A stretch of DNA of 38,050 nt from a virus, in the IMG/VR virus record IMGVR_UViG_3300048833_000709, positions 1-38,050 of that record; one strand, 5' to 3'. Positions 6,772 to 13,430 of the stretch are shown piece by piece; the stretch's first letter is position 1, and each line of letters starts with the position of its first letter. Position numbers and translations under genes: made by a program. The notes below the pieces were generated by a model. The model saw only the letters and a list, made by a program, of their open reading frames with translations, made no database searches and had not been told where the DNA came from.

Positions 6772-8576
6772 GCATCAGGCGCGCCGCCGCCCAGAGCTTC
6801 GACGACGCGCCCGTGGCCGGATCGCCCGGCGACGGCGACGACGGCGGCGAGGGCGGCGCGGCGCTGAACGGCGACGCGGTGTTCCCCGGCTGCCCGGTCA
6901 CGCCGCTGGGCTACGACGGCGACGTGTATTTCTACCTCGACATCGCCGACCAGTTGCGGGCCGTGGACAACCACAGCCGCGAGAAGATCGCCAGCCTGTT
7001 CGGCGGCAAGACCGACATCCTGCGCGACCCCTTCCCCCAGTACGGCAAGGCGACCGACGACGAGGGCAAGCCGAAAGTCATCGGCTGGAAGCAGGACAGC
7101 TGCCGCGACGCGCTGATGCGGGCGTGCCTGGAGCGCGGCAAGTGGAGCGCCATGGCCCGGGTGCGCGGCGTGGGGGCGTGGCCGGCGGAGGACGACGGCC
7201 GCCCGCCGATCCTGCATTGCGGCGACGTGGTGATCGTCGAGGGCGAGGCGCTGCGCCCCGGCATGATCGGCGAGCGGGTCTATCCCGCCGGGGTGAAGCA
7301 GCCGCGGCCCTGGCCGTCGCCGGTGCGCGGGCCGGGCGGTCCGGGCGAGGAGCTGCTGCGCACGCTGCGCACCTGGGCGCTGTCGCGCGGCGAGGCCGAC
7401 GCGAAGCTGCTGCTGGGCTGGGTCTGCTGCGCGATGTTCGGCGGCGCGCTGGACTGGCGCCCGATGATCTGGATCACGGGCGGCGCCGGATCGGGCAAGT
7501 CGATGATGGACAAGCTGCTGGCCGCGGTGCTGGGCGGCGAGACGGCGGTGGTGCAATCCAGCGACGCGAGCGAACCCGCGATCCGCCAGGCGCTGGGGCT
7601 GGCCAGCCTGCCGGTGCTGCTCGACGAGCTCGAGAGCGAAGCCGAGGGCGCGCGGGCGAAGGCGGTGATCAAGCTGGCGCGCCAGGCGGCGAGCCAGGGC
7701 GTGATCCTGCGCGGGTCGGCCGACAACAAGACGGTCAGCGAGTTCAAGGCGCAGAGCTGCTTCAAGTTCAGCTCGATCCTGATCCCCAGCATGGGCGACC
7801 AGGACACCAGCCGGTTGTGCGTGGTCGAGCTGCGGCCGCTGCCGCGCGACGCGGTGGCGCCGCGGATCGACCGGCGCAGCTGGGGGCTGGTCGGCCGGCG
7901 GCTGCGGCGGCGGATCCTCGACGAGTGGTCGCGGTGGGAGACGACCCTGCAGCGCTACCGCGCCGCGCTGGCCCGCGCCGGGCACGAGGCGCGCGGCTGC
8001 GACCAGTTCGGCGCGCTGCTGGCCATGGCGGACATGGCGCTGATGGAAGGCGAGCCGGACGCCGACAGCGTGGAGGCCGCCATCGTCGACATCACGGCCG
8101 ACCGCATCGCCCAGCGCAGCGACAAGCACGCCGACTGGGAGCGCTGCCTGCGGTTCCTGGGCACCCAGACCACCACCCGCCATATCGGCGGCGCCTACGT
8201 GACGCTGGCCGAGCTGGTGGCGGCCGCGGCCGACATGACCGACGGCGATCCGCTGGGCCCGCGCGAGGCCAACCGCGAGCTGGGGCGCTACGGGCTGCGC
8301 GTGATGGGCCGGCGCAAGACCGCGACGCTGATGATCGCCAACACCCACGACGGTCTGCGGCGGCTGTTCGCGCACAGCAAGTGGGCGACCGAGCCGTCGC
8401 AGACCGGCGTGTGGTCGCAGGACGTGCGGCGCACGCCGGGGGCGAAGGCGAGCAGCAGCGCCAACAGCTTCGGCGGGGTGCCGAGCCGCAGCTGGGTGAT
8501 CCCGCTGGAGGCGTTCATCGGCGACGAGGAGCCGGAGCCGGCGGCGGCGGACCGCGACGTGGTGTGGGAGGGCTAG
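6768..8576 (+). CDS. phage replicative helicase (SF3/P4-like ATPase)
   Basis: A 602-residue ATPase. The Walker A loop GGAGSGKS spans residues 238-245, followed by a hydrophobic strand ending in LLDELE (Asp286 and Glu287, Walker B) and later sensor-like Asn/Arg positions (SADNKTVSEFK, about 325). The order matches the D5/P4-type superfamily 3 helicases found in phage replication modules. The N-terminal part (about 35-200) contains YDGDVYFYLDIADQLR and RDALMRACLERGKW and is typical of phage 'DUF927/primase-helicase' companions. The C-terminal domain (about 440-560) may be a winged helix for origin DNA. It is the last gene of the replication operon and starts at an ATGA overlap. No DNA polymerase is present, so host polymerase III would be recruited. 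Confidence 0.85.
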   Translation: MSIRRAAAQSFDDAPVAGSPGDGDDGGEGGAALNGDAVFPGCPVTPLGYDGDVYFYLDIADQLRAVDNHSREKIASLFGGKTDILRDPFPQYGKATDDEGKPKVIGWKQDSCRDALMRACLERGKWSAMARVRGVGAWPAEDDGRPPILHCGDVVIVEGEALRPGMIGERVYPAGVKQPRPWPSPVRGPGGPGEELLRTLRTWALSRGEADAKLLLGWVCCAMFGGALDWRPMIWITGGAGSGKSMMDKLLAAVLGGETAVVQSSDASEPAIRQALGLASLPVLLDELESEAEGARAKAVIKLARQAASQGVILRGSADNKTVSEFKAQSCFKFSSILIPSMGDQDTSRLCVVELRPLPRDAVAPRIDRRSWGLVGRRLRRRILDEWSRWETTLQRYRAALARAGHEARGCDQFGALLAMADMALMEGEPDADSVEAAIVDITADRIAQRSDKHADWERCLRFLGTQTTTRHIGGAYVTLAELVAAAADMTDGDPLGPREANRELGRYGLRVMGRRKTATLMIANTHDGLRRLFAHSKWATEPSQTGVWSQDVRRTPGAKASSSANSFGGVPSRSWVIPLEAFIGDEEPEPAAADRDVVWEG

Positions 8577-8948
8577 CCGATTCGCTTAGCCCTCTTTGCA
8601 GGGGGCGGGTCGATCCCCCATGATCGCTGCACGTGAGTCGGCGACCGCCATGCCCCTTGTCGCCGCAATTCGCGCGTCGCTATCGATTGACGGGCAGTAA
8701 GCTGATTCTCTGTTCGTTCGCCTAGGGAATGTGGTCGCGGGTCGGTCAAGCCCCAAATCTTCCAAGGACTTCCGTTGGCGCCATTGACCTGCGCCCGGCA
8801 GATACAAAGAATGAGGACGCCGCCCCGTTTCGAGGGCGGCGTCCTGATCGACCAGAGGTCAGTTCGTTGTGTGCAGCGGGAGTCTTACAAGGTTGGGACG
8901 CACCGTCAACGAATTCCCCAAGGTCGGTCCTATTTCAAGGAGCCCGAC
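8577..8948 (+). other. non-coding gap with strong hairpin at 8814-8845
   Basis: These 372 bases downstream of the helicase have lower GC than the genes around them and no convincing reading frame. The clear structure is a perfect 12-base inverted repeat, AGGACGCCGCCC (8814-8825) and GGGCGGCGTCCT (8834-8845), with an 8-base loop. No U-run follows, so it is not a classic terminator; it could be an attenuator, an RNA processing site or a small RNA. A short GGGGG/CCCCC pair near 8599-8618 is weaker. The end of the gap holds an AAGGAG site for the next gene. Confidence 0.5.
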
Positions 8949-9143
8949 TTGACGGAACAGCAAGCTTTCAGCGCGCTGCGCTCGATCTTCATTCACGTGC
9001 GTCCGTCGCGCTGCGATCCGGGCACGCTGATCGGCTTCAGGCCGGACTGCCAGCCACGGTCGCTGCCTCATCCCGGTGAGATGAGTCCGGGTCAGCGCAT
9101 CGAGCTGATCGCCGACCTGAAGGCCGAGTTTCTGGGCGACTAG
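8949..9143 (+). CDS. small hypothetical protein, TTG start
   Basis: A 64-residue protein with a TTG start at 8949, supported by AAGGAG six bases upstream; no in-frame ATG gives a better fit. The sequence (ALRSIFIHVRPSRCDPGTLIGF, then RIELIADLKAEFLGD) has the balanced composition of a real small protein: a beta-rich first half and a helical end. I do not recognise a family. It is convergent with the HicB-like gene and the two stop codons share a CTAG, leaving no room between them. It lies in a lower-GC accessory segment and may be a moron gene. Confidence 0.55.
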   Translation: MTEQQAFSALRSIFIHVRPSRCDPGTLIGFRPDCQPRSLPHPGEMSPGQRIELIADLKAEFLGD

Positions 9144-9394
9144 GCGGCCGTCTCGGCCGCCTCGAACGTCGCCACCAGCGTGCATCCCTTCGCACCGTCG
9201 TCGTCGGCGCGGCGCACCTGCGCGGGGGTGCCGCGTAGGTCGAGCAGTTCGGCCACGATGCAGGGCAGCACCGCGTTCAGCGCCTCGACCGTCGGCTTGG
9301 CGATCATCAGCTCGGGGATGTCGGCGCAGCGGGCGTAGATCAGACCGGCGTCCGACCGCCGGAACGTGATCTCGAAGCAGGTTTCGTGAGCCAT
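9140..9394 (-). CDS. HicB/DUF1902-like small protein
   Basis: An 84-residue protein whose core (CFEITFRRSDAGLIYARCADIPELMIAKPTVEAL, then VLPCIVAELLDLRG) follows the DUF1902 or HicB-like partial RNase H fold: strand, G-containing turn, strand with a conserved P.L, and a long helix. Such proteins often pair with a HicA mRNA interferase as antitoxins, but no HicA-like gene is next to it, so it may be an orphan antitoxin or an independent regulator. The start at 9394 is chosen for the GGGGGAG site just upstream; longer versions have no ribosome-binding site. Confidence 0.62.
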   Translation of the reverse strand: MAHETCFEITFRRSDAGLIYARCADIPELMIAKPTVEALNAVLPCIVAELLDLRGTPAQVRRADDDGAKGCTLVATFEAAETAA

Positions 9395-9541
9395 GGTTCT
9401 CCCCCTGGTTCGCCCGTTCGCACCTTTTCGGCGTCGCTGATTAACGGGCGGTTTCGTTCGCGCCTGAGCGAAACATACGTCGAATTCTCGCGGCGCCCAT
9501 ACCGTGCTGCGCCGCACCCGACAAGTCCGGCCGCCGCCGGA

Positions 9542-9940
9542 TCAGCCCGCGCACCAGTCCGGCTTGGGGTCGCCGGCGTCGTAGCCCCAGGGCGCGATCC
9601 AGCCGCGGGCGGCGATCGCTGCGCTGAGCCGTTCGCCGGCGGACACGAGGACGGGGTCCGAGACGCTGCGGCCGTGGGCGTCGTGGTACACGTGGCCGGC
9701 CCAGCGGACGCGGGCGCCGTCGAAGGCGGCCTTGGCGGCGGCCGTCCACGCCTGGCCAAGGGCGGCCTCGGCCGGGCAGCGGGCGCAGCGGGGGCAGGCG
9801 CCGGGCGTGCGCTCGAGGTCGGTCTCGGGCGCGTCCCAGCCGTGCAGGCGGAATTCCACCACGCGGCCGTCGTCGCAGAGGATCCGGCCGCTGTCGGGGT
9901 CGGAGAGGAGCAGGGCGCCGATGCAGACAGCCGCGATCAA
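9542..9940 (-). CDS. SNase-like (thermonuclease-family) protein
   Basis: A 132-residue protein with the staphylococcal nuclease signature VVEFRLHGWDAPET (Arg31, Asp36, Glu39 as metal and catalytic positions), followed by YHDAHGRSVSDPVLV, which matches the D..GR.l..v...G stretch of the OB-fold nuclease. The N-terminus IAAVCIGALLL is hydrophobic and could export the protein or anchor it. Three cysteines at 49, 52 and 55 (ACPRCARCP) suggest an inserted metal site. The start is a TTG at 9940 without a strong ribosome-binding site, and the frame stays open to about 10000, so a longer N-terminus is possible. The exact catalytic competence is not shown. Confidence 0.65.
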   Translation of the reverse strand: MIAAVCIGALLLSDPDSGRILCDDGRVVEFRLHGWDAPETDLERTPGACPRCARCPAEAALGQAWTAAAKAAFDGARVRWAGHVYHDAHGRSVSDPVLVSAGERLSAAIAARGWIAPWGYDAGDPKPDWCAG

Positions 9941-10213
9941 CGGTCTATCCAGAAAAAGCGAAAGCCGACGGCCAATGTCGCGGCGCCGTCGGGTCCGCTA
10001 CACTCGGCCTGATGAAGCGACCTTGATGGGCCCAACTCCCTGACAATGCGGGAAAATCGATTCATTATGAAGTTTCAGCGCTTTATGAGGCGGACTGGTT
10101 GACCATTGTGAGCGTAGGAGTATTTTACGACGAGGGGCGCGACACGGTGAAACTCGCGGCCGTAGCCTGTTCGCAGGTGCAATGTGGGGAGATGCGAGAC
10201 CCCACCGCCCCGA

Positions 10214-10669
10214 TCACGCCACCGCCTCGATCGGCGCATGGTTGCGGAGAAACCGGCCTGATCGGTGTTTCCGGCCCAGCGTCGCCCGCATGAAAAACGT
10301 TCTCACCATGATGCCGTTCGACTCTCGGTCGCGCCTGGCGGCAACGAAAAAGCATCTCGGCGACAGTCGAGGGTTGGAGTAGGTGAAAACAAGATCGGTG
10401 TCGGGGTTCCTGTCCTGCAGGATCGCGCCGGCTGCGATCACTGTCGGCAGATGTCGAAAGAGTGCGAAGTCCAGCGCCTTCGAGAACCGCGCCTTCTGAG
10501 TCGTCCCGCGCGTCAAAAAGACGCCGGCGCAGCGCCAACCGAGAGCCGCTCGCACGTGGTGCGGGATCTCGCCCACGCGCAGCGGTTCGGTGCGGCCGCC
10601 GTTGTAGAGGGTGAACAGATCGAACTCGTCGCATACAGGCATCAGCAACCCCATCGATGGAGGCCACAT
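10214..10669 (-). CDS. hypothetical protein, possible BECR-fold nuclease-like
   Basis: A 151-residue protein in the accessory cassette. After a start at ATG 10669 (an ATG at 10654 is also possible) it reads VGEIPHHVRAALGW, LDFALFRHLPTVIAAGAIL, TDLVFTYSNPR, RCFFVAARRD and IMVRTFFMRATLG. The order helix with His, helix plus LP.vI..G.i, strand, strand, strand ending in a VRT motif is reminiscent of phage barnase/EndoU/ColE5-RelE-like (BECR fold) domains. That is fold-pattern reasoning, not a firm match. The GC content is lower than that of the structural genes and there is no partner gene. The gene faces the terminator at 10779. Alternatives are an unrelated endonuclease or a host-takeover protein. 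Confidence 0.5.
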   Translation of the reverse strand: MWPPSMGLLMPVCDEFDLFTLYNGGRTEPLRVGEIPHHVRAALGWRCAGVFLTRGTTQKARFSKALDFALFRHLPTVIAAGAILQDRNPDTDLVFTYSNPRLSPRCFFVAARRDRESNGIMVRTFFMRATLGRKHRSGRFLRNHAPIEAVA

Positions 10670-10778
10670 TCCCGCCTGCGTCGCTGACCTGCCCCTGATC
10701 GGGCTTGTGGTTCTCGGCCAGTCGCGCTATACGCCGTCATGTGAAGAGCCGGCGCGGAAACGTGTCGCTCCTACTGTA

Positions 10779-10809
10779 AAGCCGGCGTAACAGCGCCGGC
10801 TTTTCTTTT
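10779..10809. terminator. intrinsic terminator, stem 9 bp, T-run on plus strand
   Basis: AAGCCGGCG (10779-10787) pairs perfectly with CGCCGGCTT (10794-10802) around a 6-base loop and is followed on the plus strand by TTCTTTT, a classic intrinsic terminator. On the minus strand the U-run is only TTTAC, weaker but possibly functional. The nearest transcription that needs stopping is the leftward antirepressor operon ending at 10905, so a bidirectional role is likely; no plus-strand gene ends close by. Confidence 0.65.
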
Positions 10810-10904
10810 CAGACCCATCGCATAGCACGTGTCGGCTGCACCCGCTAGGGATGCAACCGGTGGCCGCCCACGCTGCGCCGCTGGCAGCGCGGCGTGGGCG
10901 AAGG

Positions 10905-11147
10905 TCAAGCCTGCGCGGCGGCGTCGAGGCCGGCGGCGAGGCGGTTCTCGTAGTCGGTCCAGCGGTCCTCGAGCTCGGCGAGGCGGCGCAGCGCCGCGTC
11001 CTCGTCGGCCAGGGCCGTCGACAGGCGGCGGCGCAGGTCGCGGCGGTCGGCCAGCAGGGCGTCGACGGCGGCCGCCAGGTGCTCGGCCACGGCGGCGGGG
11101 ATGCGGTCGGCGGGGCGCTCGGCGGCGGGGGTCTGAGGGTCGCGCAT
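10905..11147 (-). CDS. small helical protein after antirepressor
   Basis: An 80-residue protein, almost entirely helical and charged (PAAVAEHLAAAVDALLADRRDLRRRL, then DEDAALRRLAELEDRWTDYENRL), likely a coiled coil. It begins four bases after the antirepressor stop and is the last gene before the 10779 terminator, so the two are cotranscribed and both subject to C4 control. Function unknown; as a downstream partner of an antirepressor it could modulate that protein, but this is inference. Confidence 0.6.
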   Translation of the reverse strand: MRDPQTPAAERPADRIPAAVAEHLAAAVDALLADRRDLRRRLSTALADEDAALRRLAELEDRWTDYENRLAAGLDAAAQA

Positions 11148-11151
11148 GGCG

Positions 11152-11883
11152 TCAGGCCTCCGGCAGGGCGGCGGGGGCCGAGACCGGCGCGACGTGGGCG
11201 GCCACGGCGCGCAGGCGGGTGGTCAGGTCCTCGATCGCGGCCTGTTCCACGGCCAGGCGGGCGAGGTTGAAGGCCGCGGCCGTGCGCAGGTCGATGCGGG
11301 GGCCGTCGCCTTCGTCCAGCGCCATGCGGCGCAGGATGGCGTCGCGCGAGGCCTCGGCCGAGGCGAGCTGGGCCGAGAGCTGGCGCAGGGCCGCGGCGGC
11401 GGCGCCGGGGTCGCGCATCGAGAAGCGCTCGCTGTCGGAGCGCAGGTCGGGCTTGTCGAGGTAGAGGGCGCGGGCGATGCGGGCGGTGACGGCGTCGCGG
11501 CCGCGGCCGGGGTCGCGCAGCTGGGCGAGCTCGGCCTCGATCAGGTCCAGCGCCCAGGCGCGGAAGGCCCGCGCCCGCGGCGTGCGCGCCAGCATCGCCA
11601 CCAGGTGCGCGCCGCGGAGGGAGAACACGCGGACGTCGAGAAGCCGGTTTCCGACAGATGCGGGGTCAATCTGACCCCGCATCTCCCCGTAAGCGGTCGG
11701 CAACTTGACGATGGTGCTCATCGAATCGGTGAACTCGTCCGCGTTGCGGGCGTAGAGGCGGTTCACGTGGCGCTGGTCGTCGTAGCCCAGCGCGCTGGCC
11801 ACGTCGCCGGCGGTGAACCACGGCTGGCCGCCGCGGTCGATCACGGCCAGTTCCACATCCTCGAACTTCATCAGGTTGGTCAT
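11152..11883 (-). CDS. ant: BRO-family antirepressor
   Basis: A 243-residue protein. The N-terminal BRO-N domain (residues about 1-105) shows FEDVELAVIDRGGQPWFTAGDVASALGY, a central YARNADEFTD, and the RVFSLRGAHLVAMLARTPRARAF.AWALDLIE stretch typical of phage antirepressors. Such proteins bind or titrate the CI repressor and trigger lytic growth. The C-terminal half is helical and charged (RQLSAQLASAEASRDAILRRM), with no KilA-C-type signature that I can name. The start at 11883 has AAGGTGCAC just upstream, the very sequence targeted by the C4 RNA, so translation is probably repressed in the lysogen. The 80-residue gene follows four bases later. Confidence 0.82.
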   Translation of the reverse strand: MTNLMKFEDVELAVIDRGGQPWFTAGDVASALGYDDQRHVNRLYARNADEFTDSMSTIVKLPTAYGEMRGQIDPASVGNRLLDVRVFSLRGAHLVAMLARTPRARAFRAWALDLIEAELAQLRDPGRGRDAVTARIARALYLDKPDLRSDSERFSMRDPGAAAAALRQLSAQLASAEASRDAILRRMALDEGDGPRIDLRTAAAFNLARLAVEQAAIEDLTTRLRAVAAHVAPVSAPAALPEA

Positions 11884-11930
11884 TGCGTGCACCTTTGGGT
11901 TAGCCGCCCCGCCCCGCTTCCAAACGGGGT

Positions 11931-12005
11931 GGGCCGGACGACAGCAGGTTGGAAGACCGCAGGTGCACCACGGCAGGCCCGAAAGCCTCCCACTGCGCCC
12001 GACCC
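11931..12005 (-). ncRNA. c4: C4-type antisense RNA controlling the antirepressor
   Basis: Read on the minus strand, a closing stem pairs GGGTCGGGC (12005-11997) with GTCCGGCCC (11939-11931), nine pairs including G-U. Inside, one hairpin exposes GGTGCACC (11969-11962) in its loop and another exposes CTTCCA (11955-11950). Both recur complementarily at the antirepressor: TTGGAAG at 11924-11918 and GGTGCAC at 11893-11887, the latter overlapping the ribosome-binding region of the start at 11883. This two-site a'/b' against a/b layout is that of P1/P7/N15 C4 RNA (established knowledge). The RNA would be cut from the same transcript and block antirepressor translation. Confidence 0.82.
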
Positions 12006-12102
12006 ATAGAGACGCCCGCCGCTCAGTGTGAGCGCGGGCGCGTCGGACGCGCACCGTATCGGGCTTCCAATCCCGGACTCGCCTTTTTCGCGAGACGCTG
12101 GA

Positions 12103-12131
12103 ATCATGCCGCCGAACAGGGCGCGCCGCAA
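12103..12131 (-). promoter_or_regulatory. candidate promoter for the C4/antirepressor transcript
   Basis: On the minus strand TTGCGG (12131-12126) and CATGAT (12108-12103) are 17 bases apart, a partial match to sigma70 boxes. It lies about 100 bases before the C4 RNA, as expected if c4 and ant share one transcript. A 'TTTTTCGGTAAG' half-operator lies just upstream (12149-12160), and an 8-base inverted repeat (12169-12208) lies further up. The boxes are weak, so the exact position is tentative. Confidence 0.4.
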
Positions 12132-12224
12132 GCCAATGTAGCGATTCGTTTTTCGGTAAGCGAGGGCGCAACATCTTGAGGGCGGCGCGCCGCGGGCGCG
12201 AGATGTTGGGCGGGAGGCGGCATT

Positions 12225-12242
12225 GGTTTACCGAATTTACCG
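12225..12242. promoter_or_regulatory. tandem repressor operator before 12243 gene
   Basis: GGTTTACCG AATTTACCG on the plus strand is the reverse complement of CGGTAAATT CGGTAAACC, the same two-copy 9-mer as at the left-operon promoter (3386-3403) and the repressor/Cro gap (4082-4099). It abuts the GTG start of the 12243 gene and lies between it and the antirepressor transcript, so it could control either direction. I could not find a good -10 box at the expected distance on the plus strand. Confidence 0.55.
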
Positions 12243-12860
12243 GTGAGCGGGCCGGAAAGCCAGTTCCCAACCGGATATCCTGCGAACCCATTCGCGGAGC
12301 CGAACTGCGAAGACATCGCCAAGGCCTACGACATGTCCGTCTGGTCGGACGGATACTGGCGCGGCGTGAAGGAAATGATGCGGCGCCAGGAGGAGGCCGG
12401 GACGCGCCAGAAGTGGCGCGGCGAGCTTCGGTCGGTCGACTTCATCGCCGGACACGAACGCGGGTTGGCGGAAGGCAGGCGCACGGCCGAGCCAGCGCCG
12501 GCGCGCCAACGCAGCGAAGAAGCTGCCGAGGCGCAGCTGCAGCGCGACATGGGTGGCGCGATGGCGCTGTGGTCGCTGCGCAAAAACGCCAGCCTCACGC
12601 GGCTGGGCCGGCTGTGGTTGTGGTTCATCGCATGGACCGGTGGAACCGTATGGGCGACGGCCGCTGTCCTTACGGGGATGATCTACACGCATGGCGAGCG
12701 CATGGCCGAACGGACGTTCCCGGGCATGTTGGCTCTCGGCGCGATCCTCGGCGTCGTTGCAGCTAGCACGGCGTGGCGGGTGACGCGGGGCGTGGTCGAA
12801 ACCGCTGATGATCGAGCGGCAAAGAAAAGGATGCGACCTTTCCAAGAAAAGACGAAGTAA
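12243..12860 (+). CDS. two-helix membrane protein, unknown
   Basis: A 205-residue protein with a soluble N-terminal region of about 120 residues (DIAKAYDMSVWSDGYWRGVKE, and a charged Glu/Ala/Gln part) followed by two transmembrane helices, about 122-150 (LWLWFIAWTGGTVWATAAVLTGMIY) and 160-182 (MLALGAILGVVAASTAW), and a basic tail. No family is recognised. The GTG at 12243 overlaps the operator edge and lacks a ribosome-binding site; ATG 12333 with an AAGG upstream is an alternative. The operator links it to lysogeny control. A superinfection-exclusion or other lysogenic-conversion role is possible, with no direct proof. Confidence 0.5.
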   Translation: MSGPESQFPTGYPANPFAEPNCEDIAKAYDMSVWSDGYWRGVKEMMRRQEEAGTRQKWRGELRSVDFIAGHERGLAEGRRTAEPAPARQRSEEAAEAQLQRDMGGAMALWSLRKNASLTRLGRLWLWFIAWTGGTVWATAAVLTGMIYTHGERMAERTFPGMLALGAILGVVAASTAWRVTRGVVETADDRAAKKRMRPFQEKTK

Positions 12861-13430
12861 ATCTCCCCACCCCATGACGGCCCATGGCGTCGCGCGCAGC
12901 GCGGCCGCTTCGACGCCGCGGGCAGGGTTTCGCCCTGGCCCCGGACCCCGGCGGCGGCGGCCGAGGCGTCGCGCGCCCCGCACCCCGCGGGGCGGCGCGA
13001 CACGCTGGGCCTTGCCCCCGACCCGTCGGGGGTCCATCATGGCGTTGCGGGCCTGCTGCGCGGGTCCGGGGCGAAAAGCTCAACGGCGTTGAGGTGGCGT
13101 TGAGGTTTTCGTTGCGGTGAAAGCGCCGTGATATCAGGCGCTTGGGCGATTTCACGACAACTCGACGGCCAAACGCGCGCTCACGTGTGAGAAGCGTGGT
13201 TTCTCCGTTCCTCGCGCGCGCGCGCGAGATTGTCCGTCGTACTGTCGTGAAACGCGATAGAGGATTGATAGATAAGGGCTTTCGGCGCAACGAAATCTCA
13301 ACGGCGTCTCGACGGGCGTTGCGAAAGCCGGTCAAGCCGTTGAGCCCGCACGGGGTTCAGCCGTCGAGGCCGCTCGGCCGGCCGGGCGCAAGTGGTTGAT
13401 CGGGATAAAGAATGTCGCCAGAACTGGCGC
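12861..13430 (+). other. repeat-rich non-coding tract before terminase
   Basis: These 570 bases hold no convincing gene but many symmetrical elements: a GC stem-loop at 12974-12994, CCCCCGAC/GTCGGGGG at 13015-13032, the palindrome CTCAACG-G-CGTTGAG at 13079-13093, tandem GGCGTTGAGGT copies (13085-13106), AAGCGCC/GGCGCTT (13121-13143), an 18-base CG-alternating palindrome (13211-13228), and a wide-spaced TTTCACGACA/TGTCGTGAAA pair (13150-13159, 13243-13252). GC falls in the second half. Lying just upstream of the terminase genes, it is a good place for a packaging (cos or pac) signal and a late promoter, though neither can be pinned down. Confidence 0.45.

Noticed and set aside
5751-8375. Long minus-strand open frame opposite the primase and helicase genes
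   Set aside because: High-GC sequence keeps antisense frames open. Its product is His/Arg/Ala-rich without domains, while the plus strand encodes recognisable motifs.
8595-8625. tRNA-like T-arm look (GGGTCGATCCCCC)
   Set aside because: No matching D arm, anticodon stem or acceptor stem around it.
10099-10293. 64-residue plus-strand frame with TTG start
   Set aside because: The second half runs into sequence that codes well on the minus strand (10214-10669), and the Pro/Gly-rich end is not protein-like; ribosome-binding site weak.
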